The notes beneath the pieces were generated by a model. It saw only the letters and a list, made by a program, of their open reading frames with translations, made no database searches and was not told the DNA's origin. From Luscinia megarhynchos (lineage: Eukaryota; Chordata; Aves; Passeriformes; Turdidae): a DNA stretch of 64,000 nucleotides. This document shows, piece after piece, positions 13,401 to 25,069 of this stretch (positions are counted from its first letter, which is position 1; the number at the start of each line of letters is the position of its first letter). Position numbers and translations under genes: made by a program. The DNA is taken from contig JAPFBE010000002.1 in the NCBI GenBank assembly GCA_034336665.1, forward strand, positions 15,168,906 through 15,232,905, given 5' to 3'.

Positions 13401-15515
13401 TTCAAACTCTGCAGAATGACAAATGCAGCCTGGTTTCATCTCATGCACTTGTATTGCCTGCATTTCCTATGATACCTGGAGCTAGGTACACATGGGAACC
13501 TTATCTAGGTCTCGACAGCATATGTTAAAGAAGCAGGACTAGCTGAACATCTCCCTCTCCTCCAAGAGCCACATTTGCCTTCTTTCTCCTTCACAGACTA
13601 AGTAGGGAAGCAGGCACCAACCCCATCCATTTTGCTGATGCTAGCTCAGAGTACACACAGAGGCATATTTTGGGTGCTTAAAGAGCTTCACAGCATTGAA
13701 AGACTTAGTTCAGAAAATGCAAAAGGTCAGGGCCTGCCTTCCAGAGCCTGACAAAAGGGTGTACGCAAACACTAAGGAAGGAGGCTCCCTCTGTTGCACA
13801 GAGATGGCTCCATGGATCTTTCCCTAGAGATCTCCCTAGAGATCCAGGGCAAGTTAGGAGGAAACCAGCAGACTAGTCAGCATGCAGGGGGACTTGGTGG
13901 TCTCAGTGAAGATTGCTTTAGGTATCATAGCAAAATGACCTCCTAATGTGGGCTCTGACACAGCCACAGTTTGCATGGTGGGAAAGCCTTTCAGTCTCCA
14001 CTTGTTATAGCTGACCAGTCTCATTTTAATGCACAAAACAAACTCACTGTGCAAATATGCCGTGATGGGCAGTTTGTGCCCATGATGCAAGCTATACCCA
14101 AACAAGCAGAAGGGTCATAAAATAAGGATTAAAGTTCAACAAGGAAGCTGATAATGAAGAAGCCTACCCAGACTATGCCCTATTCTAGCCAACGTTACGT
14201 TATCTTCTAATTATAGAACAGCTGACAGTTTTTCCCAGACCAGAAGTTGACAAGAGGCTGAGCAACGCCAATGTCGTTAAATCTTTGTTTTCAGGCTCAG
14301 TGTTGTCTCCACACTGCAAGAAGTTGTTTCAGCATGTGAAATTTTGCAGGAAGGCACACACTGACGCTGGATGCCCATACAGGGAGCTGTGTAATATGTT
14401 GAAACCATCTGGCATTTTGTGGTTTTGCAGTATCAGTCAGACGCACTGTCTGGAAACACAGGGCTCAAACCCAGAGTCCTTGATTCAGGTCAGATACCTA
14501 CAGATGCCTGTGGTCGTTTGGCCAGACTGGAAGCTGAAGAATAAAGCACATAATTGGGTGGCTGAAGTTATGACGGATTCTAAGGGCAGCCGAGCTAGAA
14601 GCCTATTATCGCTTAGGAAGTTTTAGTAAATGTAATTACTATGGAATGTTTGATATAATACACGGTCTTCACAAAATGTTCCAAAATAGCGTTTTAAAGA
14701 CACATCTTGTTGCTGTTATGCTTTGTACCTTCTGAATAAGGAGTAGGCCTGATGATGTGGATCCCAGTGTGAAGCTTACTGAAAACTACCACTAAAATAA
14801 ATAGAGCATAGTTATGGAAGAGTATTTTGTATAGAATTGCCTTCTCTGGAGTGTGAACAACGCTGCTGAAAGCAGCTCTGGGTTACATTATTCCTGTGAT
14901 CCAAATTTTTTTTACCCGGCTGATGTCACTAGGGAGATTTAAAGTCTTTATAATTACCGCTCAAGGCCTAGAGGAAGGGGAGAGGAAAGACAATGCAATT
15001 ACTTCTCATATGTTGATTTAAAGAGCAACCTGTAGTGGTCTGTTAACTTATTTCATCTATCAGAAAAAGTAAATTAATTCTGTATCCAGTCGGTTTTATG
15101 AGTGGCAGCTCAATTTGCTTTCCCAGTTAAACAGGGAAGAAAGTGGCCTTTTGTCACAAACAATTGCTTCCTGCAATGCTGCAGAATAAGATGTAAAATA
15201 GGCAAAGAGCTTTGGATACAGCTTCCAGCGTCCTACTAAGAAGTAAAATTTCTTTCTTTCATCTTCCCTTGGAGAAGGAATTCAGGTTATGTTCTGCACT
15301 AAATTAAAGTGTTCTGCTCAGTTATGTACATGTACAGCTTTGAAAACTGTTCCTGCTTCTAGGTCAAGGGCTCTCCCTGTGGCCGGATGCCAGCTTTATC
15401 CCTGGACTCCCATAATCCCTTGAAATAAATCAACTTTCCATTGAAATCCTCTGCCAGTTCCACTTCAGACTAAAATGTGCTGTCTGTAGCATGATGCTCT
15501 TTTATACTTTTGTGG
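7485..15515. other. Long non-coding stretch
   Basis: No gene or recognisable repeat was seen. Visible details include a perfect 12-bp AT palindrome at 9287-9298 followed by AT-rich sequence to about 9314. There are also two G-runs at 10885-10896 (only two, so no quadruplex) and a 12-bp unit duplicated in tandem at 13821-13844. The stretch 14,870-15,200 has few low-complexity tracts and several TAATT/ACAATTG-type motifs, and could be conserved non-coding sequence. That is only a guess from texture. All open frames are short and look random. Confidence 0.5.
13821..13844. repeat. 12-bp tandem duplication
   Basis: The unit TCCCTAGAGATC occurs twice, back to back and identical (13821-13832 and 13833-13844). 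It looks like a recent small slippage duplication. Confidence 0.85.
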
Positions 15516-15519
15516 AAAC

Positions 15520-15553
15520 AAAAAAAAAAAAAAAAAGAAAAAAAGAAGAGAAA
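15520..15553. repeat. A-rich tract (A17 plus interrupted A/G)
   Basis: Seventeen consecutive A bases at 15520-15536 are followed by an A/G-rich tail. The nearest upstream AATAAA is near 15424, about 95 bases away, so this does not look like a retrocopy tail. Confidence 0.85.
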
Positions 15554-15559
15554 CAATGT

Positions 15560-17770
15560 GGCCATTGTGTACTGGAAACAGTTCCACCTAACCTGCATTG
15601 TGTATATTAAAGTCTATCTTTGTATGTTGCATTAACCCAAGATTCAGTGTTTATTATTAGAACTAAGAAAAATACCTTTAACTGAAAGAACAATTTTACT
15701 GACTGAAAAGGATCCCAGCTTGTGTGCGTGTGTGCGTGTGTATCCCATTACTACCCTGCTCACGTGGACTGAAGTATGCATTATGCTACCTCCCTGGGCA
15801 GATAAAGCCCTCAAAGATTTTATTTTTCTTTCCTCTCTTTTTTTTTTCTTTTCTCCTCTAATATCAATTTTCTTCTCTGTGTGTTATAAATGAACCCGAA
15901 TACATTCACACGTTCCTGTCGAAGACTAAAAGCTGTCACTTCATTTCAGGGAACCAGGCAGCTTTAAACTCAGCTGCAAGAAAGCCCAGATGCTACTACA
16001 TCTCCAGGGGAAACTTATCTACTCAGAAATGGCAAAACTTCTGAACAATAACAACAAAATACAGCTTAAAGATGCTGATGCCATTCTCCTGTCGGTGCTG
16101 AGGTCAGTACTTTGGAGAGTGGGTGCCAGTCAGAAATTAAGGCACTCAGAAGACTGACATTTCTGAAAAGCTCTGTTTCTCCCCACATCTCAGTAACTTT
16201 AAATGGTCTGCCAGTTAAATCAGAACAGCCTGGTGTAAAGCCTCCAATTTTCTGACAACCTTTATATTCTCTTGGCTCCTACAAGGCCCTAAAGCTGATC
16301 GTGTATAATCCTGAACTGAATGTAAAATAAATACGAAAACCTGTCATGATTTTACAGTTTTCCAAAGGATATTTCACTAAATAAAAAGAGCTGCATTTTT
16401 GGCACACAAATGCTCCATATAAAAATCACAGTTAGCTCTTCAAAATAAAGTTACACAATGCAGTGCCAGACTCTGCCCTCTGAAGCTCCCCCTGCGTGCT
16501 GGGGAGCAGCTACATCCCCATGAGTCGGCTGGCCCTGAAGGTCCAGTGCTCTGTTTCCCCTGCACAGTGGCTGTGTGAATCAGGGCTGTGACATCACCAG
16601 CGCCAGCCCAGCCCCTGAGGGTCCCTCCAGCACAGGACTCTAGGGAGAGGTACACTGGTTTCCATTGGGCTGGGGCACAGCTCATGGTGGGGCCAGCTAA
16701 GTCTAGCAATGGCAGTTACTTCCACACTTGTGGTGCAAATACAGCCTGAGCAAATCGTGACCCAGAGCTCACCCAGCCTTCATGCCCTTGAAATACGTTG
16801 CCTAAGAAAATAACAATTGTTTGCGGAAAGCTCTTCACTAAGCCTGCATTATTTAGCTATCTACATTAACTGTGTGCCAAGGCATGGGCTATAAGCTGCA
16901 GTGTCCACAGCACTACAGCACGGAAATGAGTTTAAATCACTGACAAACTAGAGCTGATGTCAGGCTCCACAGGCTTCACAGACCTCAAAAAATCTGCAGG
17001 TCCAGAACACAGCTACAAGGCCAGACAGAGATGCATAGGCCTAGCAAAGCAGGACCCAAACACAGCAACCTTGACATTGGACATGAGGTGCACTTTGAGT
17101 GAAGCTGTGACTAGACTAGCAAAGATCTATATACTACCTTGCAGGAAATTTGGAAGACACAGCCTGCAAGGCCTGGGGTGGTAGCACACTGTTAAAATCA
17201 CAGGTTAGGTTTGCACAGTACTGTTTGGATGGTTGGGAGGGAAGAAATGGAAGCAAGACAAGGCATTTCAAAAAGGGAAAATCTGTGTTGTCAGTCACAA
17301 GGTTTCCAGGTTTGTCTGCAGAGTTCTTTCAATGTGCAGGTTTTAAACGTTACGCACCTGTGTCTCATAATCTTCTCCTCGGACAGGCTACAGGTAATTG
17401 CACTGGATATAAAACCACAGTTATTTATACACATACAGCTTTAATTTTAGATCAGACTTGGTGAAACCATCTGGTTTTCTCCTAGAAGCCCTCAGTGGAC
17501 AGTTTCTTCACTTAGCTCTGCCACCTTCGGGCCTTCTTTTTAAGGGAGGAGTGCAGCTGAATCCAAGAATTCAAAGCAAAACTCAGCTGAAACCATTATG
17601 TTTCATCTGGTTACATGTCAAAACCTCAAACCTTGTGTACACAGGGCTCAAATTATAAACCCATCAGGCCCAACCCCAGAGCTGGACCCAGTTTTGCCTG
17701 GAGAGCCCACAAATCTTTTAGAGAAGCTGATACAAGTTTCTAGTCCATAATGATTTGAAAACCCAAAGTG
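15560..17770. other. Non-coding with simple-sequence tracts
   Basis: Contains a TG/CG microsatellite at 15720-15742 and a polypyrimidine tract at 15817-15859. TTTCAG at 15945-15950 could act as a splice acceptor, but no exon follows that I can support. The segment 16,480-16,700 is locally GC-richer without many CpGs. The 89-codon minus-strand frame there is not recognisable. Confidence 0.5.
15720..15742. repeat. TG/CG dinucleotide microsatellite
   Basis: Alternating TG with two CG interruptions over 23 bases, a purine-pyrimidine alternation with Z-DNA potential. Confidence 0.85.
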
Positions 17771-17773
17771 GCC

Positions 17774-17832
17774 AGGAGACTTTTCCAAGGTCAAACAGCG
17801 AGCTAGAGGGGGAACTAAGAAGAGAACCACAG
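17774..17832 (-). mobile_element. Ancient CORE-SINE/MIR-like fragment
   Basis: The plus strand reads 'gacttttccaaggtcaaaca' and then 'gcgagctagagggggaact' and 'agaagagaacca'. This follows the reverse complement of the MIR/CORE-SINE body ('cttgcccaaggtcacacag', 'cagagctgggaatagaacc'). The match is short and degenerate, as expected for an amniote-wide relic. The flanks cannot be assigned. The orientation given is that of the SINE sense strand. Confidence 0.5.
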
Positions 17833-17839
17833 CCCTGGC

Positions 17840-20800
17840 CACTTCACACACTGCTACCAACAGAGGTAGAAACTCACTCTGCTTGAACTATGTACTGCAT
17901 AGCCTTTGCCAAACCACTCAAAAGAACCACATTTTTTGCCTGTTAATTGTTTTAATAAGTCACATGGCAATGAATGACTAAAAACTACATCATCCCTCTA
18001 AGGATTCAGCTGTGGAAAAAGCATCCATTTAGCTGCAGGGTAGTTATTACTGCATAGCTTTGATTTTGCTACACAATGCACACCCTGTTTATGGAAATGC
18101 TTACACACTGTTCTGGGTGAAATCATCATCCCTTACAGGTATACTCTGAAGCTAAAGGAATGACCTCAGATCCACTCATCTAGAGCCCTGCCCACTTATC
18201 TGAATCTCCACAATGCTCTCAGATGTTAGTTAATGCCCCTTTGGACATTTTTGAATGCCACTCAAATCTCTGCATCTATAACATGAAAATAGAGCTCCAA
18301 GGTGAGAAAAAGCAATTGCAGTTAGAATACCTTTCCCTCCTGCTGGCTCCACCATGGCACACATCTCACTGGGGAGCACTGGGATAATTTCAAGTTCACA
18401 GCACAGCATAATGTAGCAATCCCTTTCAAATCCACACCATCACACAGTGGTCACTTATTTGCTGCTCCACATGTATTCTACCAGAACTTTAAGACTCCTG
18501 GCAATACAGCAAGCAACTGCTTCAAGATGGAGGTTTAATGCTGAAATACCATCAGGGCTGAGGATTGCTACATATTGCTTTCTAATAGTCCCTGCTGCTT
18601 GACACCTGGAGTGGCATTAAGGAGTTCTGGAACTGTATCCAGAGCTCTCTACCAATAATTGCAAGTGCTTCTACAATGTGGGAAAAACAGAAGGGGTATC
18701 AGGGTTCAAGGTTCAGGTCTATTTAAGGTCTCGGAAACATTTTTGTGGGGCGAGGAGTCAGCATTTGTAAAGGTATGACTTACATACACGAGTGAAAGCA
18801 CGAGATTGCAATACATACCTTTTCCAATTCAGGTTAATTAGGCGTTTACTCTACTCCCAGCTAGTTTTGCTTGCAGGCAAATTTTTTTTTGAGCTCAGCA
18901 GCCAGGACTGTATCTAGGGCTAAGCTTTCCCACCATATCATTCCAATAATAAAAGAATTTTTCTGGCTTCCTGTTAAACCATGCACTGATTACAAAATTC
19001 TTTTGCTTATTTAAGGCCAGATTCAATAAAAATCCTGTCCAGCTTCTGCATCATGGAAGGCCACAAAAGCCCTGCAATATTTTGGTTTTGAAGCCTGTGT
19101 GGGCTTCCATGATTTGGATGCTGGGTAACTGTTCCAGTGAATGTGGTCCTCATAAAGCTTTTCAAGGTCCTGCACCATATGGACCTAGTGATTTCTCTTT
19201 ATTCTCTCCAGTGTGGATTACAATCTACTTCAGAGAATCTCTGATTTATGCCTCTAGCTACAAGCTAAATCCTAGAGGAACAGGTCCTTTTCATATCAGG
19301 TCACATCCTCTGCAGAACACTGACAGAGAAATTTGAGTTTTTGAAAAGCAAGTACCACTTACAAAAATCTGGTGTGTTTTGCATGCTTTATACGAATATA
19401 AGTGAATGGTAAAATCTAAAAGCAAATTCAATAAACTACTCATTATCTATCTATATTCATATGACTAAGCTACACGTGGAACATAGCTTTTATCCTCAAT
19501 AAAAATGTACAGATGTTCTATAGAAAACTGTATGAACAAACTTTAACCTCACGACTGCTATTATTTTGTAATAAAGGCTTACAGCATAATGTGAGCTTTT
19601 TTTAGAATGTAAGTTCCATGTGAGTAGCGTGTTGTTAATTTAATATTAATGCAATGCACCAGGAAGAAGTCTGCACAGAATCTCAAAGACAGAGAATCAC
19701 AGTGCCGCAGACAGAAGATTTGTGTGGATTTTATTTGTTTCAGCACTCGGAACAAAATTCATTGACCAGGATTCCCATTGCCACAGGGCAATGGATTCAT
19801 CTACAGATGTTTTCACATACCTTGGCATGAGGATTTTGCTGCAGCATTCCCACTACTGTTCCTGAGAATCATGTGGTTAAGTCACCTTGTGCTGCACAGA
19901 AAATTTACCTCTCACTGTCAAGTGCATATGAATGAGCTTCTTTTTTGGGAACAGCAAAAGAAAAAAAGAATCCACTGAATAAACTTTTGAATTTCTTTTG
20001 CTGAACCATCCTTCAGGTAGCAGGTGCAAAGGCTTTCAGTAAACTTGCAGATTGCAAATGCAGTGCCTACTTTGCTTGCAACACAGATGAATTAAAGCAG
20101 AGGAACAGACCAGAAATCCAGTTTCATCCATAGTTTTCCTTTCTCAGTGCCTGAGCCCTCTCCTTTGCAGCATCTGCCATTCAGATTACATATCCTGTAT
20201 TCCTCCGAGGAGTCAGTTCACTGTCTCATCTCCAAATGCAATGGTGAAGTAATTTATGACTCCCATTATTATAATCGCTTAGCAGCTCCCAAGCATGTAA
20301 AAATAGCAACAATAATTTCTCCCACTTTTCCTTCCTCAGCACCCCATAGGAGAATGAGCTTGATTAAATCTGTAGGGGTTACACTTGCACTTGTGTGTTT
20401 CTATAACTTACTGAGGTAGTTTGACATTTTCGGAAAGTGATGATGTCTACAGACATCTTATTCATTGCAGAAATTCCTCAGTCTAGATAGAACTTCTGGG
20501 AAAGTCCTATGTCCAGAATCTTCCTTCTTTTGCCTGACAGTTTCATTGCTTCAGTGAAATGCGCTCATGTGCTATCATGATCACAAAGGGTGGCCCAAAT
20601 TCAGAAACAAAGAAGGCCATTTCCTCTGAAGCCTTCCAGGATCAAATTTGGAAACCTACCCAGGACTCCATGCAATGAAGCAGAACCTCTATGCATAGCA
20701 GGGAGGGGAAAAGATGGGGAAATGTTTATGAACAGACCCATGGCATTGTGTGCACAGTAAACTGACAGTCTGCTCCCATTTGTTCCAGTTTTCCAAGCAT

Positions 20801-22060
20801 GTGATTGCAAATGCAGTTATCATTTTATGTGGACCATCACAGCTGCATTGCACCCAACAGAGCAAAGACAATAGTCTCGTCCTTGTGAAATGGAGATGCA
20901 GTTTTCCTATTTCTATGCATATTCTGTAGGCAAATACTAAAGCCCAAAAGTTCACAGAGGTGCAACAAATGTGAAACAAAGGCCCTTAGCACCTGAAATA
21001 GTTATGAAAGGAAGAATTTCAAAGCACTTCTGTGCTTCTACAGTCATCATCTAGGTCTAAACTGCTAGGCAAAAGTATTCTGTTTTTTCCTAAAGGCATA
21101 ATTTTAAATCCATTTTGGTTAAACCAGCGTAGAAGACATGGGCATTCTCATATTTCAGCTCAAAACCATGTCTGGTTTGGTTTAAGCTTAAATCTTTTAG
21201 GAATTTATTTTGTATCTGCAAATAAGATAGTATTTAGCTAGCACAGTCAATTTGATTTACATGTGATTTTTAAGCAACACTGATACAGCTGTTTAACACA
21301 ACTGATATATTTGACTTGTCTGGTTCACTTCTTGCTCAGCAGCGCAATGCCAGATTCAGGTAGCTACTGAGATAATTAGGGGAAGGCAGTAATTCTGCTT
21401 GCAACAATGAATATGAAAACTTAGATAACATCTACAGAAAAGCAGGCGCTGCAGTTCACCACGTGATCTCCTTAGCTCTCCAATGGTTTCACATGTGTAT
21501 GGAAGAAGCCTTGTCAGCTTCCAGAGATGAGGAGTTTGGAAACATGAAAACAACTGCTCCTTGTGACTCCTCTGGCTCCACCTTAGGAGAAAGAATACAA
21601 TGCTTTCACGGAGCTTTGTCTGATATGCACAGCTCCTCCATACATGTTAGCAGCATTTGATGATCTCCAGTATCAAATAACAAGAGTGATCCAACAAAAA
21701 ATTATGCATTACCACTTTTCACTGGCAAAAGTTACAAGGGCAGTAACAGTACCTTGTGCTACCCTGAAACTTCAGTAATGGGGATCAAGTTAATGGCTGC
21801 CTCACAGCTGATGTTAGAGATTAATTTTTGTCAACTTGATTAGCAGAGGACATCTAAAGTTTGGGAGGTAGCTGTAGGATCTCACTCTTTGAAAGATCGA
21901 TCCATGAATCAAGCTTACCAGACCACACATTAGCTGGAAGATTAGATGGAAGATTCAAGTCAAAGGGGGATATCACAACCTCCATTCACTGAAACCCCAA
22001 ATACCCCATTTCCATGTCCATTTGCTCAAACCTAGAAAGACTGTGTTATGTTTCTTCTCT
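17840..22060. other. Non-coding, nothing recognised
   Basis: No repeats or exons are supported. The plus strand near 18812-18825 reads, on the minus strand, as a strong donor (AAAAG then GTATGT) with no matching acceptor that I can defend. An AATAAA occurs at about 19025 in 'caataaaaatcc' context without a supporting exon. Confidence 0.5.
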
Positions 22061-22068
22061 TATTTAAG

Positions 22069-22136
22069 CTTGAGTACCTGGGATGTTTCAGCAGAGGCTG
22101 TGAAACAAAACATCTCGAACAAAAAGATGTGACAAG
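22069..22136 (+). other. Candidate 68-bp internal exon
   Basis: A good acceptor (pyrimidine-rich tract at 22051-22066 ending TTTAAG at 22068) and a strong donor (ACAAG then GTGAGTA at 22137) bracket 68 bases. These are open in one frame, reading LEYLGCFSRGC followed by ETKHLEQKDVTR. A second frame runs open for 20 codons before a TGA. I recognise no protein family. The exon could equally belong to a non-coding transcript or be chance. No upstream or downstream partner exon is identified. Confidence 0.2.
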
Positions 22137-22139
22137 GTG

Positions 22140-23950
22140 AGTATATACTCAGCTGTCAGTGTCAGCTAAGGTACATAAAACAATATTAAGCCCCTTCTGC
22201 AACGTCAGATGAGTAGGGATCTGGCAGTGGCAAGGTACATTGCAGTATTTCGCATCCATGTCTGTGTCAGGCAATATTTCTAACACTGGTACTCACTCAC
22301 TGTCTTGCAGGTCTTTTGCTCAAGCCTTCTCTCATTTCTGGGATGAACTGGGAGGAGGAAGAAAAGCAGGAGCTGAAGGCTGAGTATGCCTGACAGTAGC
22401 TATATTTCTGTGTCTCTGATCTGTTCCGTTACTCCAAAACAGCTTTTAAAACCATAGGCAACACAAAAGAAATGTTAGGTTGGCCTGCTTTGTACCACTC
22501 CAACCAGTCTGCTCCTTCAACAGAATGGCTAATTGCTTAAACAGCAAAGCATGACGAGCTGATGCATTAGATATTTCTGTCAGACTAACGAGACTTATCA
22601 GGTGGGAAGGATTTTCTTCCTCCCTGCATCAATGACCATTTCTTCCTTTGAAATTAATTAGAAAAACATTCTGAGGAGAAGTATTTGAAAGAAGTATTTG
22701 ATGCTCCTATCTGCTACAAGCTGTGCCCCCTTTGGGGGAGGCTGAAAATGCTCTTCCTTCTCCTGTGACAGGGACTAGAACTGAATCCCTGCTTTGGCTG
22801 CAGTTTCCCCTACTTGCCATTACACCTTGCACAGTCACACCAAATGATTAAAGTGACAAGGACACTACATTTCAGGGTCACATCCCCACTTTTTAAGTGA
22901 GGAACACTGCCACATCCCCCAGAAAACTCCATATATGCTATTAAAAGAAAACAACCATCACTAAAAACAACCCAGTACCTTCTATGCTACAAACTCATGG
23001 GCAAACTATTAACCTATTAAATTTTTTCATTAAATAATTGCTCCCAGCTGAGGCTTACGAAAGGCCCTGCTAGGCCAAAATGCCAGCTCATTTATGGAAT
23101 TTATTATTACAATTGTGAGGCCAGAAGGGTTTGCTACAGCATATCCATCAGGCATGCTCGGACAGGAGCTCCTGCCTTTGGACCAGCTGCTTCAAAAACA
23201 GAACTGGCAAATGTCAGATGTCAAGTTCTCATTTTGGGTCTTGCCTCTTCCTTTTCAAGGATCAATGGATCAGTTGAGCTGTTTAGCAACTGGCAAAGAC
23301 CACCTCATGTAGGGTAAGCATTAGTGGTTGTTCAGCTTTTATAGCTGATAGGGGTTTTTATTTCAAGTACTAAAGCATGGCTTCAAGGGCTTGTGACTCA
23401 ATCGGCAGGGGAGGGGCAAGCTGGAGGATGAGGTGTACTTTCCTCAAGGTAGTGGCTGCTCACCATAGCCATGTGCTTCGGGGGAGGTGGCTGAGGGCAT
23501 CTGTAAGCTGCAGGTCTGTGTTCAGGAGTCACAGGCTGATCCTGGTGCAAAGAGAGGATTGCACTTGAGTTTCATAACGGAGTTCATGGAAGTCAGTGAA
23601 AATTGAACTGCAGCCAAGGTGGAGAGCCATGTAGAACAGATGTCTTTAAAGAGGATAAAACAAACAAACAAAAAAATACTCAGAGTCTGAGTTAGAACTC
23701 TTGGCCCACTGTTATATCTGTAAAAAGCCCCAAAGTGCTCTATTGTGGCTATCCCAAACACTTAAATTCCACATGTATAAAGTAAAACACATTTGCATTG
23801 CTAATTTATTAAAGGACTTCTTGACCCTAAGTCAAATACTAGCACAAGTCTTGTGCATGGAAAAGCTCTGATAAACGTGCTCTTTAACTCTCTCTGTGAA
23901 CGTTCAGCAATGCTCCTTTTAAAAGTACATATGCTTCTTCTCGTGTCTGA
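22140..23950. other. Non-coding, nothing firm
   Basis: Contains a 13-bp-period near-tandem repeat at 22677-22701 (a 12-base word repeated with one spacer base). The stretch 22,530-22,680 has TAATT-type and E-box-like words. No gene is supported. Confidence 0.5.
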
Positions 23951-23956
23951 CGCTAA

Positions 23957-24048
23957 TTATCTTATCAGATAACAGGCAGCCCTGTGCTGAGTAGGTATGT
24001 AATATATTAGCCTTGGGGAGGGGATAAAAAAAAAAAGCAGCCTTATCT
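23957..24048. promoter_or_regulatory. GATA-motif cluster
   Basis: Five GATAA cores lie within 92 bp. Minus-strand AGATAA (23957-23962) and GATAAG (23961-23966) are followed directly by plus-strand AGATAA (23967-23972), forming a palindromic TTATC-A-GATAA. Then come plus GATAA at 24023-24027 and minus AGATAAG at 24042-24048. Paired or palindromic GATA sites are typical of GATA-factor-bound enhancers. Function here is inference from motif density. It lies about 0.75 kb upstream of the 24.8 kb CpG island. Confidence 0.3.
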
Positions 24049-24387
24049 TTCAAGTAGATTTGAAACTGTATATGATCTTTCTGAGTCTGTGGAAACTTTC
24101 CTCTGCAGCACAGATCTTATGTAAGGAAGACAATGAAGAAAAAAAAAATCCCAGACCTGTACAGCTTTCAGACTGCAATTCTCCAGGCTGTTCGTTTCTG
24201 CAGAATTTTCTCCTCTATCAGTATTTTGGAATGGCATTCAGGTTAAACTGTTCATCTGGCAGGGAAAGCAGCTTTGGTAATTGTAAGTTTACATTACTCT
24301 ATAAACAATCGGATTAGAGTAAACAGATGAACTGTATAAATAAAATGTCACTGCTTAGCTCTCCTTTGTGACTTGTATTCTGATACC

Positions 24388-24424
24388 ACTACTACTGCTT
24401 TTACTACAACTACTACTACTACTG
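24388..24424. repeat. ACT trinucleotide repeat (interrupted)
   Basis: ACT/TAC repeats, interrupted at 24396-24403, with a pure run of about five units at 24409-24423. Confidence 0.85.
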
Positions 24425-24875
24425 CTAGGCTTCAGCTGACAGCTCAGCCTGAAATCCTTTATTCATCTTTATTACTACTTCAGCTGTTTTGAGAGCAAAA
24501 AGGCATGGAGGACTTATTGGCCAGAGGCTCTCTAACCTAGCAGGCCTGCCTGGGAAATCAATATGCCGCACTCAAGAGCACAAAGATGGATTGTGAAGCC
24601 GGGGCTGGCAAAGGAACTCGGGCTGCATCTGGAAGGACATGGAGACAGCCAGTTCTGCTCCGCCAGAAGCCTCCCAGACCGCGCATGTTTGCACACCAAC
24701 CTCGTGGCACCCTTCCAAGATAATTTGTGAACCTTGGTTCACACCATTTTCAAAGTAGGTCATACGCAGTAATCTCAGCCGAGGAGAGATACCCTGTCAG
24801 CAGCAGTGGCTGCGAGGAGGGCGATAGCTGCGACCAATGAGCGAGCTGGTGCGAGCGGGGAGCCGAGCGCTCGCC

Positions 24876-24896
24876 GGGCTGGGGCCGGGGCCGGGG
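24876..24896 (+). other. G-quadruplex motif in CpG island
   Basis: Four runs of 3-4 Gs (24876-24878, 24881-24884, 24887-24890, 24893-24896) are separated by two-base loops (CT, CC, CC). Such short loops favour a stable parallel quadruplex. Promoter-proximal placement is common for these motifs. Confidence 0.8.
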
Positions 24897-24968
24897 CCAG
24901 CTGCAGCCAAGGTGCTCGCCGGGCTCGCACAGCTGCCGGGCGGGCTCCCACACACCCAGCCGCTCGCC

Positions 24969-24976
24969 ATTTATAG
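24969..24976 (-). promoter_or_regulatory. TATA-box-like element
   Basis: Minus-strand CTATAAAT directly abuts the GC-rich island, at the distance expected for a minus-strand start inside it. A single degenerate motif is weak evidence alone. Confidence 0.25.
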
Positions 24977-25069
24977 CTCTACAAGCACCCACTGTTCTCC
25001 TGGACACAGCCGCCAGCACGGCTTAAACATTAACCTGAATGAAAATACAGTAGGGGAAGAGATCTAACC

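Larger units (their letters stand above)
24780..24985. promoter_or_regulatory. Small CpG island, candidate bidirectional promoter
   Basis: About twenty CpG dinucleotides fall in roughly 200 bp, in a window where CpG is otherwise rare, and the core is strongly GC-rich. On the plus strand GACCAATGAG at 24832-24841 matches the NF-Y CCAAT-box consensus. This would place a plus-strand start near 24,900-24,930. On the minus strand TATAAAT at 24975-24969 would place a start near 24,945. The overlapping 89-codon (minus) and 76-codon (plus) frames are what GC-rich DNA yields by chance. No first exon with a convincing donor is seen. Confidence 0.5.
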
